In this document: piece by piece, positions 24,468-32,046 of the stretch | Position numbering within the stretch: position 1 is the first letter of the stretch | Layout of the letters: every line of letters starts with the position of its first letter | Source: JACRCT01 sp036504155 | GTDB lineage: Bacteria > Myxococcota > Myxococcia > Myxococcales > UBA5297 | Direction: 5' to 3' | DNA: 64,000 nucleotides | NCBI GenBank assembly: GCA_036504155.1 | Contig: DASXVQ010000038.1 | Coordinates: 36,020-100,019, forward strand | Notes under the pieces: model-generated | The model's database searches: none | What the model was told of the DNA's origin: nothing | What the model saw: only the letters and a program-made list of their open reading frames with translations | Made by a program: the position numbers and the translations under genes

Positions 24468-26258
24468 ATGCCCTCGCTCTCCTCCACGCTGGTCTTGGCG
24501 CTCCTGGCCGCTTCCGCCTCCGCCCCCGCCCTTCCCGCCGAGCCCACCTTCAAGAGCGGCTTCGCTCCCCACCCCTTCGCGGCCGAGGTCAAGGTCGCCA
24601 ACGGGACGACGACCCTGGTCTCCAAGGGCTACGGCAAGTGCGGCACCGCCGCGACCTCCGACGAGCCGGCCTTCGCCTTCACGGTGGAGGAGACCCTCAC
24701 CGACCTGCGCCTGTGGGTCGACCAGCCGGCGGCGCTCGTCCTGCCCGACAAGACCTTCGTCTGCATCACCAGCGGCTCGATCTGGCTGAGCAAGTGGACC
24801 CCGGGCCGCTACCAGGTGCTGCTGTCCGGCACCGGCGCGGAGCTCTCGGCCAAGGTCCGCCTCGAGCAGCCCGTGCGCGCGCAGGCCGAGGTCAAGACCG
24901 CGCTGGAGAAGACCCCGGAGATCGAGCTCAGCTCGTCGATCAAGGCCAACCCCTCGTTCCAGTCGCTCACCCCCGTGGCCGTCTTCCCGGCCCGCGGCTC
25001 CGGCGTCGGCTGCGCTCCCGAGCTGTTGGCCCCGCTCGCGCGGCTCAAGGTCCCGTACCCGTCCAAGTGGTCCATCGTGGAGAAGAGCGGCGCCCCGCTG
25101 GTGCTGGTGCCGGCGACCGGCGGCTGCCTGACGAGCCTGAAGGACCTCTCGCTCGAGACCGGCGACTACGTGCTGTGGGCCGCGCCCGACGCCGCCTCGG
25201 AGCAGAAGGTCTGGGAGCTGTCCATCGCCGACCAGGGCCGCGCGCTGACCTTCGGCGAGGCGCCGATCTACGACCTGGGCCTGCTCAAGAAGCCGATGCT
25301 CCTGCCCGGCCGGACGGGCGACGGCAGCTGGGGCCCGGTGAGCGCCAGCGTCTGCCCCAACCTGCCGCGCGCGCCGAGCTTCTACCTCAAGGGCGCCGAC
25401 GGCCTGAAGAACGTGGAGATCCTCTTCTGGAAAGACGGCGGCCTGGGCGACCAGGCGCGCCTCGCCGTCTACGGGCCCATCGACACCGTCACCGCCGTGC
25501 CGCCGATGCGCTGCGACCTCAGCAAGCCCACCTTCCGGGAGCTGAAGGGCACCTACGCCGTCTTCGTCAGCGGCGGCGAGAAGCGCTCCCAGGACTTCGT
25601 GGCCATCGCCCAACGCGTGGACGTCTCGCCCGACTACGCGGCGCTGCCGGTGATGGTCCCCGACGCCCTGCCCGTCCCCGACCGCGCGCTGGCGAACTTC
25701 TTCCCGTTCTGGCGCGACGGCCTGGACTCGCGCCGGTTCTTCGCGGCCGCCCCGCGGCAGCTCTTCGTGGCGACCTCGGCCGGCAACACGCCGGCGCTGG
25801 TGGTGCTCAAGCGCGAGCTGACCCTGGACATCCTCAAGCTCGACGGGACGATGGAGACCGTCGGCGCCTCGGAGATCAAGCCCGACGTGGCCTTCCCGCC
25901 GGGCCTGCCGCCCAACCTGTTGCCCCCGGCGCCGGTGACCACGGTCGAGGAGGCGATCGCCGCGGCCGGCCCCTCCGAGGCCGCCTTCGTCGCGCAGTTC
26001 CACGCCGTGGAGAACGCGGTCAACGCCTGCACCGCCAAGTGGCTCACCCAGAACGATCCCCAGTGGGCCGCGGGCCAGGAGATCTTCCGGCTGACCACCG
26101 CCGAGCCGAAGGGCCCTCGGGCGGAGACCGGCGCGGACAAGGTCTGCGGTGCCAAGAGGATCGAGGCCGCCGGCAAGCTGCTCATCAAGCAGGTGAACGC
26201 CTCGCGCAAGAACGCCAAGCCGTTCCTGGCGGCGCTGAAGAAGAAGTTCCCCAAGTAG
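24468..26258 (+). CDS. Secreted hypothetical protein
   Basis: A 596-residue protein starting MPSLSSTLVLALLAASASAPALPAEP, a clear type I signal peptide. The mature part is beta-rich with scattered Cys and aromatic residues and no motif I recognise. The terminal 100 residues contain 'VNACTAKWL' and 'NAKPFLAALKKKFPK'. GAAGGA precedes the ATG by five bases. It is probably periplasmic or secreted, monocistronic, and followed by a repeat cluster. Function unknown. Confidence 0.75.
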   Translation: MPSLSSTLVLALLAASASAPALPAEPTFKSGFAPHPFAAEVKVANGTTTLVSKGYGKCGTAATSDEPAFAFTVEETLTDLRLWVDQPAALVLPDKTFVCITSGSIWLSKWTPGRYQVLLSGTGAELSAKVRLEQPVRAQAEVKTALEKTPEIELSSSIKANPSFQSLTPVAVFPARGSGVGCAPELLAPLARLKVPYPSKWSIVEKSGAPLVLVPATGGCLTSLKDLSLETGDYVLWAAPDAASEQKVWELSIADQGRALTFGEAPIYDLGLLKKPMLLPGRTGDGSWGPVSASVCPNLPRAPSFYLKGADGLKNVEILFWKDGGLGDQARLAVYGPIDTVTAVPPMRCDLSKPTFRELKGTYAVFVSGGEKRSQDFVAIAQRVDVSPDYAALPVMVPDALPVPDRALANFFPFWRDGLDSRRFFAAAPRQLFVATSAGNTPALVVLKRELTLDILKLDGTMETVGASEIKPDVAFPPGLPPNLLPPAPVTTVEEAIAAAGPSEAAFVAQFHAVENAVNACTAKWLTQNDPQWAAGQEIFRLTTAEPKGPRAETGADKVCGAKRIEAAGKLLIKQVNASRKNAKPFLAALKKKFPK

Positions 26259-26281
26259 CGGCACGCAAACGGCCTGGCAGC

Positions 26282-26489
26282 GGAGGCAAAGGCCAGGGGA
26301 GGCAAAGGCCAGGGGAGGCAAAGGCCAGTGGAGGCAGGCCTCCGCGCCTGCTCTGCAACTCGGGCTGCTTCTTTCCCTTCTTGCTTGTTCTGGGGAGCGC
26401 CGAGGCCAGTGGAGGCAGGCCTCCGCGCCTGCGCAGCCAGATTCGCTCCTGTCACTCCTGGCAGGCACACAGGCCTGCCTCCACTGGCC
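26282..26489. repeat. Repeat cluster: 16-bp tandem units and interspersed GGAGGCAGGCCT units
   Basis: Three 16-base units GGAGGCAAAGGCCAGG run from 26282 to 26329 (last base differs in the third). A second unit, core GGCCAGTGGAGGCAGGCCT, occurs directly at about 26323 and 26404 and inverted near 26470-26489, so the cluster can form cruciform-like structures. It sits in the 370-base gap before the PARP-zinc-finger gene. Nothing else is evident in the gap. Confidence 0.8.
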
Positions 26490-26628
26490 TGCCTCCTTGA
26501 ACTGAAGTCGAGGAAGCTCGCCACCACCTGGCCGGTTGGCCAAGCGGTCGCGCCCGCGGCTCAGCCGGTGTAAGAAGACGCCCAATTCCCGAACGGGCGC
26601 GCCGAGAGCCGCCGCGGAGCCGACTGAC

Positions 26629-27345
26629 ATGAACGACAACGACATGCCCCCCGACGACGACGCCGACATGCCTCCCGACCCCGACGCCCCGGCCCCGGCC
26701 CCGGCCGAAGGTGAAGAGAAGAAGCTGCCGCCGTATGTCATCGAGGCCGCCAAGTCCGCCCGCAGCAAGTGCAAGACCTGCCGCCGGGCCATCGACAAGG
26801 GCCTGCTGCGCATCGGCATCCTGATGGAGGGCGGCTTCTACGGCCCCGGCTTCATGTGGCACCACCTGACCTGCGCCGCGAAGCGCCACCTGGACAAGGT
26901 CGAGGAGGCCTACGAGCAGGAGGCGTGGAAGAACGCGCAGCAGGTGCCGGAGAAGATCCCGCCGCTCGAGGAGCTGCGCGAGGTCCGCGAGAAGGCCGAG
27001 GAGAAGAAGGCCGAGCGCAAGGTGTTCCCCTACGTCGAGATCGACCCGTCCGGCCGCGCGAAGTGCAAGGTCTGCAACCAGCCGATCGAGAAGGGCGTCC
27101 TGCGCGTGGTGCTGGCCAAGGAGGTCACCTTCGGCTCGCAGACCCGCGCCTCGCCGTTCGCGGTGCACCCCAAGTGCACCGTCGGCGCCTTCGACAACCC
27201 GGAGGTCGTCACCGAGCCCGACGACCTGCGCCAGCAGCTGATGGTGCACAGCGGGATGGAGGCGGCGAAGATCGACGAGGTGATGGCGGCGATCGGGCCG
27301 ATCCCGGTGACGCCCGAGGAGCCGGAGGGGCCGGAGCCGGAGTAG
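26629..27345 (+). CDS. Protein with two PARP-type zinc fingers
   Basis: A 238-residue soluble protein. After an acidic, Pro/Asp-rich N-terminus, residues about 35-90 match a zf-PARP module: 'YVIEAAKSARSKCKTC', 'GLLRIGI', 'FMWHHLTCA' (C-x2-C ... H-x2-C). A charged helical linker (about 90-135) joins a second copy: 'YVEIDPSGRAKCKVC', 'GVLRVVLA', 'FAVHPKCT'. In eukaryotes these fingers recognise DNA nicks; bacterial zf-PARP proteins are rare and uncharacterised to my knowledge. There is no PARP catalytic domain. The ATG at 26629 is the first that excludes a Lys/Arg-rich leader. Confidence 0.82.
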   Translation: MNDNDMPPDDDADMPPDPDAPAPAPAEGEEKKLPPYVIEAAKSARSKCKTCRRAIDKGLLRIGILMEGGFYGPGFMWHHLTCAAKRHLDKVEEAYEQEAWKNAQQVPEKIPPLEELREVREKAEEKKAERKVFPYVEIDPSGRAKCKVCNQPIEKGVLRVVLAKEVTFGSQTRASPFAVHPKCTVGAFDNPEVVTEPDDLRQQLMVHSGMEAAKIDEVMAAIGPIPVTPEEPEGPEPE

Positions 27346-27349
27346 TCCA

Positions 27350-27403
27350 GCCCGCCCCCCAACCCCCGCCCAAACTGCCCGCCCCCCAACCCCCGCCCAA
27401 ACT
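27350..27403. repeat. Perfect 27-bp tandem duplication
   Basis: Two identical 27-base units (27350-27376 and 27377-27403), each GC-rich with the core CCCCCAACCCCCGCCCAAAC. The second unit supplies the left arm of the hairpin at 27390-27414. Confidence 0.9.
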
Positions 27404-27414
27404 GCGGGCGGGGG
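27390..27414. terminator. Hairpin between convergent genes
   Basis: CCCCCGCCC (27390-27398), loop of seven, GGGCGGGGG (27406-27414). It sits between the stops of the PARP-zinc-finger gene and the convergent MFS gene and may serve both; no T-run follows. Confidence 0.5.
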
Positions 27415-27496
27415 AGCCGTTGGTTGCCTTCGACGATTCGGTAGGAGCTCTTGGCGCCGTCACGCGCGTGCCTCGACCGATGCCGTTCGCGCGGGC

Positions 27497-28816
27497 TCAG
27501 ACGTCCGTCGTGCCGCTAGCTCCGCTGAGACCGGGACGAGCGGAGGCGAGCTCCCCCTCCCGCGGTTGGGATGGGACCGGGGGGCGGGTTTCCCGAATCC
27601 CCACCAGCACCAGCGTCGCCGCCAGCACCAGCGCGCCCAGCATCACCTCGAACCCCGCGGCATAGCTCCCGCCCCGCCAGGTGATGACGTAGCCGATGAG
27701 GATGTTGGTGATGAACCCGCCGATCTGTCCGCCGGTGTTGATGAAGCCCGAGCCGGCGCCCATCACCTTGGTCGGCAGCAGGATCATCGGCAGCGACCAG
27801 ACCGCCGCCGAGCCCATGAACAGCAGGAAGCCCGCGACGCTCTGCAGGATCATGTAGGTCGTCATGTCGTCGACGCGGGTGAAGAAGTAGAGGCAGGTCC
27901 CGCCCACGGCCTGGCAGAGGAAGATGAGCCACTTGCGGCGGCCGCGGAAGAACTTGTCCGAGATCCACCCGCCGCTCATGCAGCCGATGGTCGCGAACAT
28001 GAACGGCACCGAGGCCGCGAACGCCGTGGCCTTGAGGTCCAGCCCCTTCACCTTCACCAGGTAGCTGGGCAGCCAGTTGAGCCAGCCGTACATGGTGATG
28101 TTGGCGACCAGCGCGATGGAGAAGAGCACCCAGATGATCGGCGTGCGCAAGAGGTCGCCGAAGGTGGCCTTCTCCAGGCTGCCTTCGGAGTTGGCGGCCT
28201 CGGACTTGGCGTCGGCCTCGTACTCGGCGAGCTCCTGCGCCGTCACCCCGCGCCCTTCCTGGATGGAGTTGCCGACGAAGCGCCAGACGACGACCAGGCA
28301 CGCCAGGCCGCAGACGCCCAGGCAGTAGAACGCGGTGCGCCAGCCGTACTTCGCGAGGATCGGCGCCAGCAGCAGCGGGGTGAGCGCCGGCCCGAGCGCG
28401 ATGGCCGAGATGACCAGGGCGTTGGCGGTCGCGCGGTTCTTGCGCGTGTACCAGTTGCCCAGCACCTTCCACACCGACGCCGGGAAGATGCCCTCGCCCA
28501 CGCCGAAGAAGAAGCGGATGGCGAGCATGCTCCACAGGGTCGCCGCAGTCCCGGTCAGCGCGGTGAACACCGACCACCAGCCCAGCGCCACGAGGATGAC
28601 CTTGCGCGGCCCGAAGCGGTCGGCCAGCGCGCCGCCCGGGATCTGGCAGAGCGCGTAGCCCAGGAAGAACGCCGAGAGCACCCAGCCGATGCGGTCCGGG
28701 CCGATGCCCAGCTCGTCGCTCATCGACAGGATGGTCATGTTGATCGCCATCCGGTCCAACCAGGCGACCACGTAGCAGAAGATCAGCGCCAGTCCGACTT
28801 TGTACGACGCCTTCAT
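27497..28816 (-). CDS. MFS transporter, anion:cation symporter (sugar-acid) type
   Basis: A 439-residue inner-membrane protein with 12 predicted hydrophobic helices and a hydrophilic central loop (about 190-220). 'DRMAINMTI', 'GALADRFGPRKV' (the MFS loop 2-3 signature G..aDRfG.r), and 'FGVGEGIFPASVWKVLGNWY' are typical of the ACS family (glucarate, galactonate, phthalate-type carriers). It is 37 bases downstream of a porin gene in the same direction, which suggests a shared substrate. The exact solute cannot be told from sequence. Confidence 0.85.
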   Translation of the reverse strand: MKASYKVGLALIFCYVVAWLDRMAINMTILSMSDELGIGPDRIGWVLSAFFLGYALCQIPGGALADRFGPRKVILVALGWWSVFTALTGTAATLWSMLAIRFFFGVGEGIFPASVWKVLGNWYTRKNRATANALVISAIALGPALTPLLLAPILAKYGWRTAFYCLGVCGLACLVVVWRFVGNSIQEGRGVTAQELAEYEADAKSEAANSEGSLEKATFGDLLRTPIIWVLFSIALVANITMYGWLNWLPSYLVKVKGLDLKATAFAASVPFMFATIGCMSGGWISDKFFRGRRKWLIFLCQAVGGTCLYFFTRVDDMTTYMILQSVAGFLLFMGSAAVWSLPMILLPTKVMGAGSGFINTGGQIGGFITNILIGYVITWRGGSYAAGFEVMLGALVLAATLVLVGIRETRPPVPSQPREGELASARPGLSGASGTTDV

Positions 28817-28853
28817 GGGGCACCTCGGGGACGCAAGGCGGGGAGCGGCGGGC

Positions 28854-30113
28854 TCAGATGACGACGCGCAGCACCAGGTAGAACGAGTCCTTGTCCGGGA
28901 TCCCGTCGGCCACGTTGCCCGCGGTGAAGGTCATCAGCTTGGCGTAACGCAGGCCCACCGAGATGTTGTCGATGATCCAGTAGGTCGCGCCGACGTTGAT
29001 GTAGTGCTGCTCGTAGAGGTCGAGCCCGCCCTGCTTGCTGCGCACGTAGGCGTAGTTGGCGCCAATGCCGCTGGCGCCCAAAAGGTTCAGGTCGAGGCCG
29101 CCGGAGACGACCATCGCGCGGTAGGACTGCCCGTCGAGGAAGGTCGGGTTCTTGGTGGTCTGGTCCACCATCTGGTTCTTGCGCCAGGCGACGTTGGCGT
29201 AGGGCTGGATGCGGCCGCCCCAGATCCTCCCCTTCACGCCGGCGCGGAAGAGGTCGCCGGTGAGGCGCACGTCGTCGTTCTTGCGGGTGTTGGTGTTGAC
29301 CGAGTGGAACTGGTAGGCGAGCCGCGCCTCGACGTACTGGCTGTCGATGGTCAGCGAGGGGCTGAGCGCGTCGAACTCGTAGCCCGGGACCGGGTTGCCC
29401 GCCTCCATGCCCTTGCTGGGCACCTGGATGATGGTCCCCAGCGGGCTGACGTCGCCGCCGAAGCCGTAGGAGAGCGTGGTGGCGAGCGGGTTGCCGGCGG
29501 AGGCGAACATGCCGGCGGTGAACCAGCGCCAGCCGTACTGCAGCAGGACGCCCTGGCCGCGGTTGTAGCCGCCGACCAGCAGCGGCGTGCGGCTGAGCGC
29601 GTCGGCCATGAACAGGTCGGTCATGTGCACGGAGAAGAAGTCCGAGCTGGCCGGGTCGCTGACGATGCCGCCGGCGAGCTTGAAGCCCCAGTGCTCCAGC
29701 CGCAGGTAGTTGTCGAGCGCGGTGAAGGAGACGGTGCCCTCCCAGACGCTGGTGCCGTAGTTGCCGGCGTCGCGGCGGAACTCGAGGTGGACGGTGGCCC
29801 AGTCGCGCAGCCGGCCCTCGACGCCGAAGATGGCCAGCGCCAGCGCGGTGACGTTGTTCTCCAGCGGCTCCGCGGTGCCGTCGGCGCGCCGGTTGCGCGG
29901 CATCTCCAGGTTGAAGCCGCCCGAGAGGCCGAGGATGGGCTTCACGTAGGTGCCGGTGACCGGGTCGTTGTACATCGCCCACTTCGGCGGCGGGGCGGCC
30001 TGGGCCATCTCGGTGCCCGGCGTGGCGCCGACCGCGGCCTGGGCCAGCGCGGCGCTCGGCAAAAGCAGCGCGGCGAGGGCGAGAGCCGACGCGGCGGCTC
30101 GGAGGGGGGACAT
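28854..30113 (-). CDS. Outer-membrane beta-barrel porin-like protein
   Basis: A 419-residue protein with signal peptide MSPLRAAASALALAALLLPSAALA. The mature part alternates polar and aromatic residues in many short strands ('DNYLRLEHWGFKLAGGI', 'YQFHSVNTNTRKNDDVR') and ends in a strand 'DSFYLVLRVVI', the pattern of outer-membrane barrels. It resembles phosphate-selective or general porins of the OprP/DUF3138-type length, but I cannot assign a family. It precedes the MFS transporter gene by 37 bases, forming a likely porin-carrier uptake pair. A hairpin terminator separates it from the upstream hydrolase gene. Confidence 0.75.
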   Translation of the reverse strand: MSPLRAAASALALAALLLPSAALAQAAVGATPGTEMAQAAPPPKWAMYNDPVTGTYVKPILGLSGGFNLEMPRNRRADGTAEPLENNVTALALAIFGVEGRLRDWATVHLEFRRDAGNYGTSVWEGTVSFTALDNYLRLEHWGFKLAGGIVSDPASSDFFSVHMTDLFMADALSRTPLLVGGYNRGQGVLLQYGWRWFTAGMFASAGNPLATTLSYGFGGDVSPLGTIIQVPSKGMEAGNPVPGYEFDALSPSLTIDSQYVEARLAYQFHSVNTNTRKNDDVRLTGDLFRAGVKGRIWGGRIQPYANVAWRKNQMVDQTTKNPTFLDGQSYRAMVVSGGLDLNLLGASGIGANYAYVRSKQGGLDLYEQHYINVGATYWIIDNISVGLRYAKLMTFTAGNVADGIPDKDSFYLVLRVVI

Positions 30114-30182
30114 GGGCGGGACTCCGTCTTGTGGGAAGGGAAGAGAAGAGAAGAAGAGGGGAACGCGGGAGCAGCAAGGCCG

Positions 30183-30212
30183 CGAGCGCCCGGGAAAGCT
30201 CCCGGGCGCTCG
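30183..30212. terminator. Hairpin terminator
   Basis: CGAGCGCCCGGGA (30183-30195) pairs perfectly with TCCCGGGCGCTCG (30200-30212) around a four-base loop. It lies between the minus-strand hydrolase stop (30245) and the porin start (30113) and should separate the two transcripts. Confidence 0.75.
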
Positions 30213-30244
30213 GGCCGTCTAGAAGCGGCGTTGCGGGTGGAGGG

Positions 30245-31711
30245 CTACTTCTCGTCCAGCACCGAGACGATCTTGGTCATGCCCGCCTCGCTGCGGATGG
30301 AGCCGAAGTGGTTGGCGAGGAAGCCCTGCAGGTCGGCCAGGTCCATGAAGAAGCCCGACGGGTCGAAGTCGGACAGCTCGATGAGGTGGTTCTCGACGCA
30401 GGCGCGGTCCTGGACGGTGATCTTGCCGCTGGCGTCCTTGGTCACCTTGTCCATGCTCAGGCGCGCGGAGGACATGCTCACGAACTCGTCCTGCAGGTCG
30501 CCGGTCGCCGGGTCGCGCATGGTGACGGTGAGGTAGCGCACGACGTTGCCGCCGCACTCGCCCTTCTTGCCGTAGGCGAAGTCGCCGTCGGCGCAGGGGG
30601 TGGCGAAGAGGTCCTCGGGGCCGTTGAGCAGGTTGTTGAAGTCGGTGGCGACCCAGTTCTTGCGGTCGCCCATCTCGCAGTTCACCGACCCGCGCATCGT
30701 CTTGTAGTTCGAGCAGTTGAAGGTGCCGTTGGCGACGCCGTGCGCGGCGCCCGAGGCCAGCACCAGGTGCTGCAGGCGCGAGAGCGGGTTGATCGTGGTC
30801 TGGCCGGCCTTGTAGTCGTTGTAGAGGCGGCGCACCGCGTCCTGGATGGCCGTGTAGCCCAGCGAGTGGCCGACCAGCGAGATCTTCTGGTCCGGGTTGG
30901 CCTTGATGAGCGCGGCCAGCAGGGACTGGAGGATGGGGGTCGACCAGCCGTGGTCCACGTTGCCGATGGCGTCGCCGTACATCGGGTCGGTCCAGCCGGC
31001 GGTGAGGACGGCGTCCTTGAGGGCCAGGGTCAGGTCGGTGCGGAAGTCGACGGCGATGACGCGGTAGCCCTTCTTGACGAGCTTGGCGGCGAGCATCTCG
31101 CGGGTGGTGTTCTCCACCGAGAAGACGAACTTGGAGGCGGTGGCGAGCTGCGTGCCGGCCTTGTTGGGGTCGTCGTCGACCAGCGCGCTGTTCGAGTACT
31201 CCTCCCACGAGTTGGGCGTCGACGAGTTGCCGTGCACCAGCACGACGATGGGCTTGGTCTTGTCGATGGTCCCGCCGGTGTACTCCTTGGCGGCGCAGGG
31301 GTAGCCCGGCACGTAGCCCGGGGCCGCCGCGTCGGTGCCCTGGACCGGGACGCCCGCGGCCACCGTGGCCTGGTTGAGCGTGTTCAGGAACAGCTTGCCG
31401 TCGTAGGAGGCGCGCGGCGCGCAGCCCGGGTGGTTGTCGGCGAGCTCGCGGTAGTGCCCGGCGTACGCAGTGTTGTCGGTGGCGACGCCCGCAGGCTTCT
31501 CGGCCATCTTCGCCAGGTCGGCGATCTTCCAGTCCCCGAGCGTGGACTCGTACTTGGTCAGCTTCTCGGCGACCACGCCCTTGCAGGCCTCGACGTGCGG
31601 ATCGACGCCGCCGTCGGGGGTGGGGGTCGACGCGTCGGGCCCGGCCAGCGGCGCGGGATCGCAAGCCGCGAGGAACGCGGCCATCGGGAGGAACATCAGC
31701 ACTCGCTTCAT
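30245..31711 (-). CDS. Lipoprotein alpha/beta hydrolase (lipase-like)
   Basis: A 488-residue lipoprotein, MKRVLMF start with AGGAG upstream, lipobox LAAC, then a Pro/Asp/Thr linker. The hydrolase domain has 'IVVLVHGNSSTPNSWEEY' (oxyanion region), 'YRVIAVDFRTD', and the nucleophile elbow 'ISLVGHSLGYTAIQDA'. The catalytic His is probably in 'ENHLIELSDF'. The family resembles PGAP1/lipase class proteins acting on lipids. It is surface- or periplasm-anchored. The upstream gap to the CAP-domain gene holds a possible operator (31814-31855). Confidence 0.82.
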   Translation of the reverse strand: MKRVLMFLPMAAFLAACDPAPLAGPDASTPTPDGGVDPHVEACKGVVAEKLTKYESTLGDWKIADLAKMAEKPAGVATDNTAYAGHYRELADNHPGCAPRASYDGKLFLNTLNQATVAAGVPVQGTDAAAPGYVPGYPCAAKEYTGGTIDKTKPIVVLVHGNSSTPNSWEEYSNSALVDDDPNKAGTQLATASKFVFSVENTTREMLAAKLVKKGYRVIAVDFRTDLTLALKDAVLTAGWTDPMYGDAIGNVDHGWSTPILQSLLAALIKANPDQKISLVGHSLGYTAIQDAVRRLYNDYKAGQTTINPLSRLQHLVLASGAAHGVANGTFNCSNYKTMRGSVNCEMGDRKNWVATDFNNLLNGPEDLFATPCADGDFAYGKKGECGGNVVRYLTVTMRDPATGDLQDEFVSMSSARLSMDKVTKDASGKITVQDRACVENHLIELSDFDPSGFFMDLADLQGFLANHFGSIRSEAGMTKIVSVLDEK

Positions 31712-31813
31712 GGTGGAACTCCTGGCGGCGCCCCGGAACGGGCCGACCGCGGGTAGAGAAGGGTCGCTTCGCCCGGGCTGGCTGCGCCCGGGCGACGTGT
31801 GAGTCGAGGTGTG

Positions 31814-31855
31814 GTTTGCTGCGGCGCAGCGTGAATATTGTGCCTTGCAGCAAAC
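31814..31855. promoter_or_regulatory. Inverted repeat in a divergent promoter region
   Basis: GTTTGCTGC (31814-31822) and GCAGCAAAC (31847-31855) flank an AT-rich 24-base centre containing GAATATTG. The site lies in the 335-base gap between the divergent hydrolase and CAP-domain genes. It could be a regulator-binding site. I see nothing else clear in this gap. Confidence 0.4.
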
Positions 31856-32046
31856 TGTCAAGCGGATTTGGGGGATGCCGCTTGTTTCCCCAGGCATTCC
31901 CAGCGCTTGCATGGCATTGCGGCGACGTTGCCGAGGCCTCGCCCCGTCACACTCCCATCCGGAGCGAGCGGAAGTTCCTGGTCGTTGCTCAGGGCAGAAA
32001 GGGCCAAGCGCCCAGTCTTTCGCGGGAATCTCGGATTGCTCGACGG

